Of a stretch of DNA of 64,000 nucleotides, positions 47,320 to 59,617 are shown one piece after another (within the stretch, counting starts at the first letter, position 1; each line of letters opens with the position of its first letter). The translations under genes were made by a program, and so were the position numbers. The DNA comes from Microbotryum silenes-acaulis (lineage: Eukaryota > Basidiomycota > Microbotryomycetes > Microbotryales > Microbotryaceae). A model generated the notes under the pieces. It was given only the letters and a program-made list of their open reading frames with translations, ran no database searches and had not been told where the DNA came from. Location: the NCBI GenBank assembly GCA_003665825.1, contig QPFY01000013.1, forward strand, positions 1 through 64,000, read 5' to 3'.

Positions 47320-48349
47320 CACGCTATGGCGAGGAGGTAAAGGAAGTTTTTGGGACTGTACATGGGCAATGGGCTCGTCAATGTTCGAATTCGAGACATG
47401 GAAATTGGAACTTGCCGTGACCAGTGGGGCGCGTGGGCGTGTGATTCACATGAGTGTACTCTGACAAACTGGGCTGGTCTAGGTCCGCGAAATTAGGAGG
47501 CTACATGCTGATCTGGGATCACGGATGTCCGTGGTGACTATGTAGTATGCAGCGACGAAGCGACGACTGAGCCCAGAGGCCAAGCCGCGCCGTCAAGGCG
47601 CGCCTGTCGAGCGCTGTCGAGCGGACCGGATCGATAGTGGATCTGGATGGTCTTCGGTTTGACGGAGTTCTTAGTACCGGGCCGTAGCACTGCATAGCCG
47701 AAAATGTGCCACAGTCTCGACTAAAGTACGGTGAGCTTTAATTTCAGGCTTTCGATCATCGCATGCTGTTACACGAGAAACCCTACCCCCAAAATATACT
47801 CGCCCAGCGGCTGCCACCACTGGCTGTCGACCGGCGCTTTTGACGCCGCCGTGGGCTAGAGATATGATCAGCGCTCAGCTCAGCGGCCGTGCAGACGCTT
47901 ATGAGCCTCATGCAGGCGGCATGGTAGTCTGATCGGATACTTTATAGACACCGGTGAGTGTGAATAAACAACTCCTGTCACTGTACAAGACAACTTGAAC
48001 GTTGGGCTGACGTGCAAGCTGGTGCCATAAGCCCTCGCCACGCCCACAATGCAGTGCGCGCTGTCACGTTGGTCCAACTAAGTCATAATCGCGTCGCGTC
48101 GTCCGCGTGAGTCTGCGTGAGTGCGCGTGTCTCGGGGCGCGAATGGAAAGCCCATCTCTTCCTCTCTTGCCGCCGATCACACGCCTGCCTGCACCACGCC
48201 CAGCCTCACAATCGAGCACCTGCACCTGATACACCTCTGATCGTTTGTGGTCAAACATTCGTCGGCGCTCCGCGTGTCTGTCTCGCGCGTGCACATCACT
48301 CTCATCCGTCTTCGCGTCTTCGCCACGACCATCGCTCGCAGAGCCCCGG
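47320..48349. other. Intergenic; 5' flank duplicated at 58870-59460
   Basis: Bases 47880-48340 resemble 58900-59450: 'gggctgacgtgcaagctggt', 'caagtcataatcgcg'-like and 'atggaaagcccatctcttcc' are shared with small changes. It is the upstream region of FunK1-F and shows that the duplication of F and G included their 5' flanks. 47320-47880 holds nothing recognised. Confidence 0.55.
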
Positions 48350-49215
48350 CCTGCGCCTGAAAGAGGAGCTTAGCAGCAGGATCGCCTACTCGCCCAATCT
48401 CTACAGGTTCCTCGCGTCGCCCGACCCCCAACTCGACATCGACGTTAAATATGTCACGTTTGCGGGTACCTGGGGGCAGGAGGAGCCGATGCAAGCTCTC
48501 TTTGGCCAAATCAATGCTGTTGTGAGTTCAAAAGGTCTTTATACCCAGGGGAGTGAAGGGAAGTGATGTGATGCATCTTACTGAGATCTTCCAGTTCGTG
48601 CATTAGGGTCAAGCGGTTCGACATATCGGCACTAGTGGGGTTCTGAGCGTGCCCGTTGCGACTTCGGAAGAGCAGTTACCTCACATGGATCAAGCACCCG
48701 ATGCAGTGACGCTGTTCACTTTTACTTCGACCGACGACATCGAGACGGTATGGAAGATGTCTAATGAAGACTGGCGCCGCGAAGAAGCACGATTGGGTCG
48801 ACATCCAACCGATTGTCGGCGAGTGAACCAGGTCCTCGATCCGGGAGAGATGAAAGGCGGTCCCAAGGCAGGCGCCGCCGCTCGGCAGATACTCCGCCGA
48901 GTCTATCGCATCAAGTCGACAATTGCTCTTTCGAGAATTCGTCTATGGCTTCAACTTAGCCGTGGATGGCTTCCGAGTCCTTTGCCACATGCCGGGCGGG
49001 ATCATGCAAACGAACCTTTGAACTCAGAGGCAACTCGCTGCGTATGGAAAGCCCGGTGACGCGGCGGTGGTCGGGGCGACAACCGAGCGCCCAGCACCTA
49101 GCATCGAGAGCAGGTCAGAACGAGGTACAAGGTCAAAAGCAAACCTACGATGGGGTCGATCGAGGTTGCACAGATAGCGTTTTGCAGCGGCGAAATCCAT
49201 GGGTTGTAAACATCA
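48350..49215 (+). pseudogene. FunK1-F: truncated kinase fragment
   Basis: Close relative of FunK1-G. It encodes LKEELSSRIAYSPNLYRF and VTFAGTWGQEEPMQALF, then an intron from GTGAGT near 48520 to 'attag' before GQAVRHI. It continues with QAPDAVTLF and DPGEMKGGPKAG (PD...ExK intact). An extra T near 48934 shifts the frame after KSTIAL. The match then breaks up, and a last piece at about 49152-49210 (MGSIEVAQIAFCSGE) resembles the middle of copies D and E. No catalytic exon is present, and the fragment abuts the 3' end of FunK1-D. It is a pseudogene. Confidence 0.7.
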
Positions 49216-49314
49216 GCTTTCCATCTCTGCTTTATTTTGGTCATTTTGTCGGTCGGAAGGTGACACGAGAGTTGATAAATGATGATAAAATGAAGGCACA
49301 CAAAGCCAAAGCAC

Positions 49315-51646
49315 CTACACAATAACGGGCATTTTTTCCTGTTTCGTCTGCACAATCTTTTCAAGCAATTTTTCCAAATCCGCAACAAGCTGATCATGAG
49401 AGAGCTCACCTGAACCCCAGCGCTCCTCAAGGTATGACGTCTCGCCCGCTTCGCCGTGTGTGAAAGCGGATGAACCGAGGCCACAGTGGTTAGCGATGAT
49501 GGCGACAAGTTCGGGTAGATCCTCCCAGTGTTCCAAATACGGTTTCAGAAGTCCCTGTCGCTGCACCGGGAGTCGGATAAGCCCCTCTTTGGAGAGATAG
49601 GCCCACACATCCATATTCCAGAGCTTTCAAACGTGCTCGGCATCTTCGGCCATTCCACTCAAGTCGCCGCTCCCCTCGGGCCGATTGAAAATGACGAAGA
49701 GAATGTCATAGACGAGCGACTCGATTTGGTGGCAAGACTGAAGGGGTGTACGACTACTCTCTTCGAGTAGATACCTTGCACGGAAAGCAAATGTGCCCTG
49801 TGGAGGAGTGAAAAGAGGGCTTTGGTTCAGCGGACTTGCACCGAAGCGTTGCTAAAGTCGAGAAAAAGCCTCACAACTCGTTCCATACGCGCAGCTTCTC
49901 CAGAAGGGCCGTCCATGAGTACGGCGAGGTCATAGTCGATTAGTACACCCTCTCCATCCGGTCCAACCATGATATTTCCGGATGAGACATCGCGATGCAG
50001 GATGCGCATTCGGTACAGACTACGCAGACCTGTACGGAGGAAATTAAATATTGCCATGACCGGGATGACTTTGACCCATGCGGGATCGCAACGCACCTTT
50101 GACCGCTCCCAGAACTGCTCGTGTCAGCGCTTCAATCGAGTCGACGGTCCAGATTGGCTCAAAGCAACGCTCCTGAAAAGTGACCTCCATCGCCCTCGGT
50201 TTGAGCCCGCATGTTTCGGCGCATTTCTCAGCGTCGAGATCGCCCTGGAGGAAGTGGGGCACAAGGGTGAAGTGTTGTCGATGCACATCCACAAAGTTTG
50301 TGAGACCTTCGCGCTCGTGGGGTGATGCCGAGGCAATCATCTGCCGGATCTGATCGTGTTCGTTGCAGCGCGCTTCTTCCACAAACGACACCGTCATTGC
50401 GTATTCGCGATTGTCACCTGGTTCGTCCCGGATCGCTCGGACTCGTGAAGCGGATTTCTGCAACCCGAGGACCTCTCCACTGCAGAAGACCGTCTTCTCA
50501 ATCTCGATTGAGCCCATCGTGGGTACTTTGGCGAGGTGACGAGCGAAAGATGGCACCCGCGGTGGAAGCACAGCGGTCGGGAATGGCAGCGGCGGGCCGT
50601 TGGGTCCTCCAGGCGAGGCGATCTTGCCGAGATCATCATTCAAGCTGAGAAGGCGCTCGATGAACGTCGAGAGGTGCCCATTCGCTTCGGTGCATTCGAT
50701 ATCGGACGAGTAGAACAGACCAGATGGGGTGTGAAGGTAGAGGGTCAAGATCGAGCCGTCGAGCGTGAAGCCGAACGTATGGGAGCGGATCGGTGACTCG
50801 GCAGCGAGCATGCGCAGGTGGTGCTTCAATCGCGTGGCCGGGAATACACACTCGTATTCGGAGGTGTCGTCGCTTTTTTTCATGCCACCCAGTACGCCAA
50901 CCGCTGCGACCTGTTCCCAGTCTCGAAGAATGTCTTCCCCATCGTCGACTTGGTCGCGGTCCCAAGCGGCAGCTAGCTCGGGATTGGCGCCGAAGGATTG
51001 GCGCGAGAGCACAACGAAATCGGGGAGCTCGGCGGGATCGTACAGGTCGCTATCCTGGCGGAGAGGGGTTTTGACGAGTCGTCCTTGCGGCTCCTGTGAC
51101 ACGCCAGAGTGAATCATTAACATAAATTAGGGGTAGCGGCGCATCAAAAAGTTCACTCACCCATACAGGTTCGCCTGAATGCCACGTGATTCCGGGAGCC
51201 GGCTCGGTTATCGTTGACTCAGACTCGCCGAGGCGCGCCGCCCGGGCATCAACGTCGGGGCCGAGAAAAAAGTCCTCCAGCGGAGGCAACTCGATTTCAT
51301 GGTCGCGGAAACCAGTGTTGTCCTCCGAGCTAGAAGGGAACATCCATGTGCGTAAGACCCAAGGCCGTCGTGCGGCAAATGAGTAAGCCAGAGGTTTCGG
51401 TGGGGACGGGGACGGCGACCGGATCGGTGAGTCTGTGGACCGTCCCTTCGGTAAGCCTCTCGATAGCGCAGAAGCTGTACTCGTGGAGCCATATGATCTG
51501 CGAGGTGCGGGCGACGACGTGGTCGAGGTAGGTGAGCCGGAACGATCCTGTTCGGTGGGGCCCCGGGTAGGCGAGGATCCGGGAGGATGTGCACCTCCCA
51601 CGTCGGCGTGAGTAGAGCCTTTGTCGGCGAACTGCGGGTCAATCAT
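49315..51646 (-). pseudogene. FunK1-D: fungal-type kinase with nonsense codon
   Basis: Exons on the minus strand: 51646-51161, 51093-50097, 50029-49875 and 49797-49315. The ATG at 51646 starts MIDPQFADKGS. Exon 1 carries RPWVLRTWMFPSSSEDN, shared with copy E. Exon 2 has LPDFVVLSR, VAAVGVLGG (ExK lost) and VSFVEEARCNEHDQIR. Exon 3 has LHRDVSSGNIMV and LIDYDLAVLMDG. In exon 4 a TGA at 49629-49627 lies where copy E has TGG (AVWKDWN), cutting the product to 602 of 706 residues. The family motif HxxWHDIES reads QSCHQIES, so the His and Trp are lost too. The frame reopens after the stop and runs to 49315. This is an early-stage pseudogene, or a kinase with a shortened C-lobe. Confidence 0.75.
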
Positions 51647-52533
51647 GACACGCCACGAAGAGAGGAAGGGTGAACCAGAACTAAAAGGAGAGGAAATGAG
51701 GGGCGCTGGCGGCGCCCAGGGAGTGCCACTGCAGCTTTGACAAGCTCAAGCGGCGCGTGCGCCTCTCGCGAAGTTGGCCAAGGCGTGGGGGAAGTCGGCA
51801 GAAAGGTGGGGGAAACTTAGCCGTGGAGCCGAAGTCACGTGATGCCCGCGAGGCGACAATCGCATGGAGCTCTTTCTCAGCCTCCTTACTACCTGTCCTG
51901 ATTGATGCGTGTTGCAACAAGGACTAAGAGGTACTCCACGACTCAGCTCCGAGATACACGAGTGAGATGATGAGAATAGCGTGGAGAAGGAACCCAGAAG
52001 GAAAAAAGACGCAAAGACAAAGATAGGCGCGCGCGCAGAATAAAGTATTAACCAAGACTAATAGCAATGAGTTAGGCTCTCAGACCCCATTTCTAACAAT
52101 GCGCGACGGCCGCACTCCTTTGACTTTCGAACCAACACAACGACTTTTCCCACATCATCGCAAGACTGTCAATCGTCCATTCGTTCCGATGCCGTTCAGC
52201 AAAGCCGATCGAGACAATTTGGCGCGTTCGGCACCCCTGGGCGAGACACGTAAAACTAGCACATCTCACACTTGAGGTCGACGAAGGCGCGGAGCTGGGC
52301 TGTCATTTAATGCTCGCCAACCTACAAGTGGCATCGATGAAGCAAGGAAGCCATTGATCGAGCATCACGAGCGGTGCCGACGTGGCTCCGAGTCCCAAGA
52401 TCCGCCGTCCACGGCTTATCAAGCGCGGTCAACCGCCTACAACGCCACAAAGCGATCTTGGAGATGAGAAAACCGAGAGAAGGAGCCAGTAGCGAAATCT
52501 GGAGTACAGGCAGATCGAGAACGTCGATAGGAC
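51647..52533. other. Intergenic, no gene seen
   Basis: Region between the 5' end of FunK1-D and a possible small gene. Only short ORFs without features. It probably includes the FunK1-D promoter. Confidence 0.4.
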
Positions 52534-53428
52534 ATGACATGTTCAGGAGTCGCCGATAAGGATCAGGTCGGATCCAACGTAGGTCGATCGCGATCATTGG
52601 ACTACACGAACGAGTGCGGGTCAGTGGTGACAGTTCGAATATTAAGTCTTGCCTCTGTAATCTCCTTTACTATGCTGACATACGTTTTCACACCATCTGT
52701 CTTGAGCCAGGAGCCGTTCGAGGAAAGGTAGTACCGTGAGTCATCTCCCGACCTTTAGCGAGTTCGCCGTGCCGCTCGATCTCGTGTACTAGATTTTTGA
52801 GTTTTCTTTGGTCCCCTTCCTCAGAAGACAATCCAAACGAAATCCATTCATGTACCGATACCAAGTCCGACTACTGCAACGCATCTATCCGTCACTTCGA
52901 GCTGCCCTTGGCTTCGAGTTTCAACTGCCGAAATCACCTGTCCAAGATCCGATAGAGGCCGTTTCTCGAGTAAGCGGAGCAACCAACAAAATCGATCCTT
53001 ACCAGGAGGAACCAAACACACTTTACATGCATCAGACGGAAAGCGTGTGGAGTCTTAGGCCCTCTCGGTGGTTGAGGATGGACGAGATGTGCATCGGGAC
53101 TGCGGCGGGACGAAATCGTGACCGATGCGAACAATACGATGGGAAGCATACGGACGACGCAGATTGGCCCCAGGGCTTCCCATCTAACAGGCCTTCACTT
53201 CCCGCTACCAGTGAGCTTTGCATCGAAGTTTGCAAGAAGAAAAATCGACATGAGCTCATGCTTGGTGGACCGGCAAGATTTTATGACCTCGGCTTGATCA
53301 ATATCGGCATCGGGTGTGTTCCGGGCGCACAGGCCATCAACAGGATAAAGAGAAAGAGAGAGTACATGATATATCCGAACGCAAGTAGAAGAGTAAATAT
53401 CGAAAAACCTTCACTGGGGATGTGGTGA
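52534..53428 (+). CDS. Possible two-exon protein, unknown
   Basis: The ATG at 52534 opens a frame to 52728 (GEGSF-type motifs absent). A GTAGTA donor and the acceptor 'cttcctcag' at 52827 join it in phase to a second frame ending at 53428, giving roughly 265 residues. Exon 1 has a hydrophobic run VRILSLASVISFTMLTYVF that could be a signal anchor. Exon 2 begins RRQSKRNPFMYRYQVRLL and contains six cysteines in its second half. No family is recognised and the donor is not a strong consensus, so the gene is tentative. Confidence 0.3.
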
Positions 53429-54268
53429 CTGGGGCGATGTCGTCGTTTCTTCAATTGAACATCCAGAAAGAAAAAAGAGAAGAAGAAAAGAAGAAAGGAA
53501 AGGAAAGGGGGAGGAGAGCCGAACACATGAAGTACACGGTCATAGTACGTTCCTGTTGCATTACGTTGCAAATCAAAGTGGGTGTTTCGGGGTGTAGCCG
53601 GTACGGCTAATTCAGGTACACGTAGATATGCAATGACTCCGCTTGAAAAACAGGCGGGCGGTCCGGCTCGCAGCGGCCTGAATTCACAGCGTTTTCTGGC
53701 AAGGCCTGGACAGCAATGTCGAGAGCAATTGAAAGAGCAGGCTTTGAAGGTGTGGACCACAGTTTTGCATCACAAGAAATGCTCTTCACAGAAACGCTGC
53801 GAACATCTTACCGTGATCGGACTTTCATTGGCTAGAGTGAGGCACGTAGTCAATCGAGATGGCTGGTTTGGCGAGGTCAATCCGAACTACCAACGAGTCT
53901 CGAGTTCCTGTTCTTGAAGACCGTTTCGTTGTCCTCGTGCCTATCGGAGCACGTTCTGAATGATCGTACAATTAAAGACTCGATGACCCATCAAGATACC
54001 AAAAATACCTATTGAATAAGCGCGGGATACGATGCCGATCGATGCCGTGGATGTCGGCGGTCGAGACTCGGAGCGGGCGTCAGCGCCTCGCACTCCGGGC
54101 TCCGAGTCAACGTGTGAGTCAACGTTCAACGTTCAACCATGAGCTTGAGCTTGAACGTCGACTACGTTCAACTCCCCCGCATCTCACCGGTCTCGTGGTC
54201 CTACGAAAGCGATTGCGGCTCCATCGACGGTCTCGCCGAAGGCGAAAGGATCGTACACAGAATCACTG
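53429..54268. other. Intergenic with purine-rich run, no gene seen
   Basis: 53460-53520 is A/G-rich. The reverse strand of this run yields a spurious Phe-rich ORF. The stretch 53940-54268 is the likely promoter of FunK1-E, with a repeated 'cgttcaacgttcaac' near 54120. Confidence 0.4.
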
Positions 54269-56469
54269 ATGAATTTACCGGCAGAATCAGCGATCACGTC
54301 GCCGACAGGATCGCAGAAGGTTCCGGCCCCGTCACCACCGGTGCCCTCGCCGCCTCTGGCTCGGTCGCTCACCGCTGAACAGCCATGGGTCCTACGCACA
54401 TGGATGTTCCCTTCCAGCTCGGAAGACAGAACCGGATTTCAGGGCCATGAAATCGAGTGGTCCCCGTTGAGGGACTTTTTCCTGAGTCCAAGCCCCAGTA
54501 GCGACGGTACCGCGGCGGATTTCGGCCGGACTGAGTCAACGATGAATCAGAGGGCGCCGAGAATCACGTGGCATTTAGGCGATCCGAACTTGGTGAGCAT
54601 CTCTTTCAATGCAATGTTTCTCCTACTGTTGTTCGATGTTCCTGACCTACGCGCGATCTGGATCGGACAGGAACCACAAGGAAGACTTGTGAAAACCCCT
54701 CTTCGCCAAGATCGCGAAGCCTACGACCCCAACGAGTTCCCCGATTTCGTCGTGCTGTCGCGACAGGCCTTCGACGGCAATTCCGAGCTCGCGTCGGCTT
54801 GGGCCCAAGATCACGTCGACGCTGAAAAAGACGATTTCCGCAACTGGGAACAAGTGGCCGCGATTGGTGTACTGGGTGGCAAGAAGGAATGCCAAGACCC
54901 CACCTTGGATTCGGCGTGGGTCTACCCGGCCACGCGAGTGAAGCATCACCTGCGCAAGCTCGCTGCCGAGTCACCGATCCGCTCTCACACGTTCGGCTTC
55001 ACGCTCAACGGTTCGATCTTGACCCTCTACCTTCACACCCCATCTGGTCTGTTCTACTCGTCCGACATCGAATGCACCGAATCGAATGGACACCTCTCGA
55101 TGTTCATCGTGCGTCTGCTCAGCCTGAATGATCTTGACCTTGGGAAGATCGCCTCGCCTGGGGAGCCCGGCGGCCCACCTCTGCCGTTCCCGGTCGCCGC
55201 GCTGCCGCCGCGAGTGCCAGCTTTCGCTCGTCACCTTGCGGACGGGCCGACGATGGACTCGGTCGAAATTGGGCAAACGGTGTTTTGTAGCGGCGAAGTC
55301 CTCGGGTTGCAGACGTCGGCCTCGCGAGTTCGTGCGACACGGATGGGTGTCAACGGCGAACAGGAGTATGCGATGACCGTCTCGTTTGTGGAAGAGGCTC
55401 GTTGCGACGAACACGATCAGATCCGGCTGCTGATCGCCTCGGCATCGCCCCAGGAGCGGGAAGGTCTCACGAACTTTGTGGATGTGCATCGAGAGGTCAA
55501 TTTCAGCACTGTCCCGCACTTCCTCAAGGGCCATTCTGACGCCGACAGCGGCGCGCTCAAGCCGAGGGCGATGGAGGTGGCTTTTCAGGAGCGCTGCTTC
55601 GAGACAATCTGGACCGTGGACTCGACCGAGGCGCTCATTCGCGTCGTGCTTGGAGTGGTGAAAGGTGCGTCTTTGATCTCGCTTTGATCAATTTGGGTAG
55701 CGGTGGACGTTTGATGTCTGATGCCGGATTGATCTCCTCCTCCCAGGTCTGCGTAGTCTGTACCGCATGCGCATCCTGCATCGCGATGTCTCATCCGGAA
55801 ACATCATGGTTGGACCGGATGGAGAGGGTGTATTGATCGATTATGATCTCGCCGTGCTCATGGACGGGCCCTTTGGCGATGCAGCACGTCTGGAACGAGT
55901 TGTGAGGTCACCTTCTCATCCTGTAGCGTTTCAGCGCTACACCGCTGACTGGAGCCTCGTTCAATTACCGCGTACAGGGCACCTTCGCATTCCGAACAAG
56001 GCAACTCATCGACAATGTCGGCACGATTCTGCATCAGCCGTGGCACGACATTGAGTCGCTCGTTTACGTCATCCTTTTCGTCGTTTTCATGCAACCCACG
56101 GGACCAGAAAGCCGGGGCAGGATGTCGGAAGAAGCCGCGGCGGTGTGGAAGGATTGGAACTGGGAAAAATGTGCCTACAAGATCAAAGTGGGGTATGTCC
56201 AACATAAGTCAAACCGGAGGGAGCTGCTGAAGCCATATTTGGGTTTCTGGGATGGCCTTCCCGACCTTATCGCTATTGTGGGGGAGTACTGCGGACTCAA
56301 CTTGTCGACTTACATGTACTACGGGGTTGAAGTAGAAGAATACCTCAAGAGTGAATGGGGTTCAGGTGAGCTCTCACATGATCAGCTTGTTGCGGATTTG
56401 GAGAAATTGCTCGAGGAGATTGTGCAGACGAGACGGGAAAGGGCGTCGGTTTCGCCTATCATTGTGTAG
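54269..56469 (+). CDS. FunK1-E: intact fungal-type protein kinase
   Basis: Exons 54269-54592, 54671-55664, 55747-55901 and 55978-56469 (654 aa), phases 0, 1, 0. The ATG at 54269 is the first in frame. Exon 1 shares QPWVLRTWMFPSSSED and EIEWSPLRDFFLSP with copies C and D. Exon 2 has FPDFVVLSR and, 40 residues on, VAAIGVLGGKK, where the nuclease-like ExK seen in copies A, F and G is lost. It continues with SHTFGFTLNGSILTLYLHT and VSFVEEARCDEHDQIR. Exon 3 encodes LHRDVSSGNIMV and LIDYDLAVLMDG (DYD for DFG). Exon 4 gives GTFAFRTR, LHQPWHDIESLVYV and a C-lobe ending ADLEKLLEEIVQTRRE. No defect is seen. This is the best candidate for an expressed FunK1 protein of the second cluster. Confidence 0.85.
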
Positions 56470-57613
56470 CTGCTTTAGCCACGTGTGCCATTCATTTGAT
56501 CATTTTCCAACTGTTGCATCTCGTTCCGACCGCCAAAACGACCAAAGCAAGGCAGATGGTATGGAAGTGGATGAGAAGTGATGACCAAAGTAAGGCGTAC
56601 TACCTCGCTCTGTTTCGCTGTAACCGTCCGCCATCGCGCCCGGGGGTCAGCCCTGCATGACTCAACAGCCACCTTCCTACCTTCGCGCGATTCACCGGTC
56701 TCTTGTAGGCCCTCTCTCCCGTTCGCTGCTAACATTGATAAGATGCGATACCCCTGGCCCTGCTGCCAGTGTGGAGACAGGAATCTGTAAGGCGCCACTG
56801 CACTTCGCTTACGCCTCTGAGCCAACCTCAGCGGCCTCAAGCTTGACCTCGCGCGCGGCGCCGCCGCGCCTCTTGACCAAGTTAGTCCTTTTGGTCCTCT
56901 TTCTTCGCCTGCGAATCACACCATTTAATCCTTTCAGTTTGGAATCGGAATCAGTGAGGCTCGACAGCGATCTCGTGCCTTTCAATTTGTCTTGCTGGGC
57001 ATACAAGACTGTGTGACCGAAGAAATAAGTGCATATTTACGGAAGCGGAACCGCGCTTGAAAAGGGACAACACCACTCGAATCTCGAATTCACTCGTATA
57101 GTTTGTTCACTCGTCAAGCGTCCAACTCGGGTTTAGATGCGCGATGAGGGCACGGCATCCGAGTCGCCGATCGGCGACTAGGCCCCAGCTCAGGTATCAG
57201 TGCCCTGTGCCAGATGCACCGCATAAAGTCTTCAAAATATGACATTGTGCACTGAAGTGCGCGCAATCGGGCCAATCGTCCCTTATCGGGCCAGCGACCT
57301 CAATTTTCATGATCCACCCTCTAGTCGGCGCGCTCGGTGGGAAACGAGGGAGAAACGATGATGCTTCGGCGGATGGGCAAAACAGCAGAAGCAAGGCGAA
57401 GGAGGAAGTGGTTGATTTGTGACTCGTGTATTTGATCAAATTGAAGATGAAGACTGTGTAATATCATTTTCTATCCGCCCTGCGATCCCGTCATGTAGAG
57501 AGGTTATTCGGGCGGCCGGGTTCAAGCCCCTCTTTGTGATCAGGACCAATGATCTGGAAGGACAATGCTGCTGGAATCAAGAATGATTCCGTAAAGATCG
57601 ACAAAGAAGAGAA
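56470..57613. other. Intergenic, no gene seen
   Basis: Short ORFs only, including 56657-57016 and 56809-57006 on opposite strands, neither with features. It probably contains the FunK1-E 3' untranslated region. Confidence 0.4.
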
Positions 57614-57697
57614 CGGCCGGACCAGGTGTCGAACCTGGGTCGCTTCCTTTCATTGGAAAAGCTTTTGACCTACTAAGCTACTCAGTAGTATCCGGCC
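57614..57697 (-). tRNA. tRNA-like sequence, probably pseudogene
   Basis: On the minus strand, a perfect 7-bp acceptor pairing (GGCCGGA with TCCGGCC), a consensus A box TAGCTTAGTAGG, a consensus B box GGTTCGACACC and a T arm CCAGG/CCTGG are present, with normal A-to-B spacing. Two things are wrong. Ten extra bases (TACTACTGAG) lie between the acceptor and position 8. The anticodon arm TTTCC/GGAAG encloses AATGAAA, which has A instead of U at position 33. No run of four or more T follows. The nominal anticodon would be TGA (Ser), but the long variable arm of tRNA-Ser is absent. I call a tRNA relic. Confidence 0.5.
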
Positions 57698-58869
57698 CCT
57701 GATATCATTGAAAGGTCTAGTACTACTGAAACCTTCAACGCTTCGACGCTTCGACTACCCTGACCACTCGCGCGGGTTGTAGCGGAATAGTGGTTCGAGT
57801 TGCAGCAAGACGAAGGACAACATTGGCGTGTACAAAAAAAGTTCAACAAGAACCTCGATCAAACGACTGAATCTCAGCAAATGAAATAAAGAACCTCAGA
57901 AACCCGGTGAATAGGGAAGGTGAGTGGGATCACAATTTGGAGCTTTGCGACCAAAGCTTCTAGATGACAGTCGGCTGAAACTGATGATGGAGAAGTCCAT
58001 CAATCGGCTCAGCATACCTTTGCGACAAGACAAGTCACTGTATAAGGACGGATCGGCGCAGATGGCGCGAGAGGAGGTAAAGGGTCTGCTGAGAACTGTG
58101 CAATTAGCGTGCTGCCCAACAAGGGCTACAGAGCTATATGCCCGTACAAAGAAGTTGTAAGAATATAAATGCAGAGTACATGTCGCAACAAGTGTAGATG
58201 TGTCAAGGCACTCACCCCGAGCTGCTCCGAGTCGCAGCTGCAAGCGTCCACTGCAGCAAGAAATGAACGCGGCTCGGTCAGCGACTTCGTCAGCTGGGAG
58301 TCGGTAGTCTTGGGAGTGAGGCCTGAGGAAGGCACCTGTCTCTACAGGTGGTGGACGCGGCCGCAGAAGCTGGTAAGGAAACGTCGACGACGCAGTGAAG
58401 GCCCGAAAGGGGAATGTGCGTCGCGAGTACCGCCCGTGAGCCCGCGTGTGTGGGGCATTTTTTTTGTATCAAGCCTGATTACTAGAGAAGCACAGCTGTG
58501 GGAGAAAGGGTCCGTGCGCGCGAGCCTGAATCGGCGCGCGTCAAATTTAAATTCAAGTTCATAGATTCCAGTTAGTCTTGTTCAAAGACAGAACCTAACA
58601 AACGCTGGATCCGCTGGAACACCATAGCATATACCATCCTTGCAGCCAAAGCCGAAAAGACCATCCCCTGAGACCTTTGCACTGCTGCCAGGCTATTGCA
58701 ACTCGTCGAGCCTGAGTCCCATTTGGACTCTGTGTCAACCTTCTGCGGCAGCTCCGGTAGCTCTGTCAGGCCTCCATCGGGAAGGATTACAAAGCAAGTT
58801 CTGTAATAGATGCTCACAAATGCCCATGTAACCTTTTTGGTCACCAAGAAAGAAAGATGATGGGAGCTG
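57698..58869. other. Intergenic, no gene seen
   Basis: An ORF at 58169-58564 has no domain. Nothing else stands out apart from short A-runs near 57830. Confidence 0.4.
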
Positions 58870-59617
58870 GAAATTGTTCAAGCGACCACACGCCCCACGT
58901 GCACTGCACCATGCAGGCAGACTGCGATTCAATCGCAGGCATGTTGAGGTGACACGGTAATCTGATCGGGTGCTTCGATATAGACGCCGCCGGTGGTTTC
59001 GATGTGGACACACAATTCGTATTACTGTACAACACGATTCGAAAGTTGGGCTGACTTGCCAGCTGGTCCCACAAGCCCTTGCCACAATGCACGCTGTCAA
59101 GCCTGAGTTCGTCCAAGTCATAATCGCGTAGTTCGCACGCGTGCGGAGTCCGCGCGTTGCAGCGCGTGGCGCGTGAGTGCGCGTGTCTCGGGCGAAGTGC
59201 TGCGAAGTGTGGATTGAACGTTGAACGAACGTCGATGGAAAGCCCGCCTCTTTCTCTCTTCTTCTCTTCCTCTCTTCCCGCCGACCACACGCCTGCCTGC
59301 ACCACGCACCGCCTCACAGTCGAGCACAAGCATCTGATAAATCTCTGATCGCATCTGGTTAGACGTTCGTCAGCGCTCCGCCTGTCTGTCTCGCGGGTCC
59401 TCATCACTCTCATTCGTCTTCGCATCGTCGTCGCCACGACCACTGCTCGCAGAGCCCAGGCCTACTCCAACCTCGTTTATCTTTGCAATCCTCGACCCTG
59501 TGCCAGTCTTCGCGGTCTGCCACCCACCACAGCCTATTGTACGCTCAGCTCGTCGGCAGTAAGTCAAGTTGTAACTCAAGACTGGTTGGGTCAGTGAGCT
59601 TGTTATCAAACTGACAG

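Noticed and set aside
53281..53760. Antisense ORF with Phe/Leu-rich hydrophobic run
   Set aside because: Produced by a purine-rich tract on the plus strand; low complexity.
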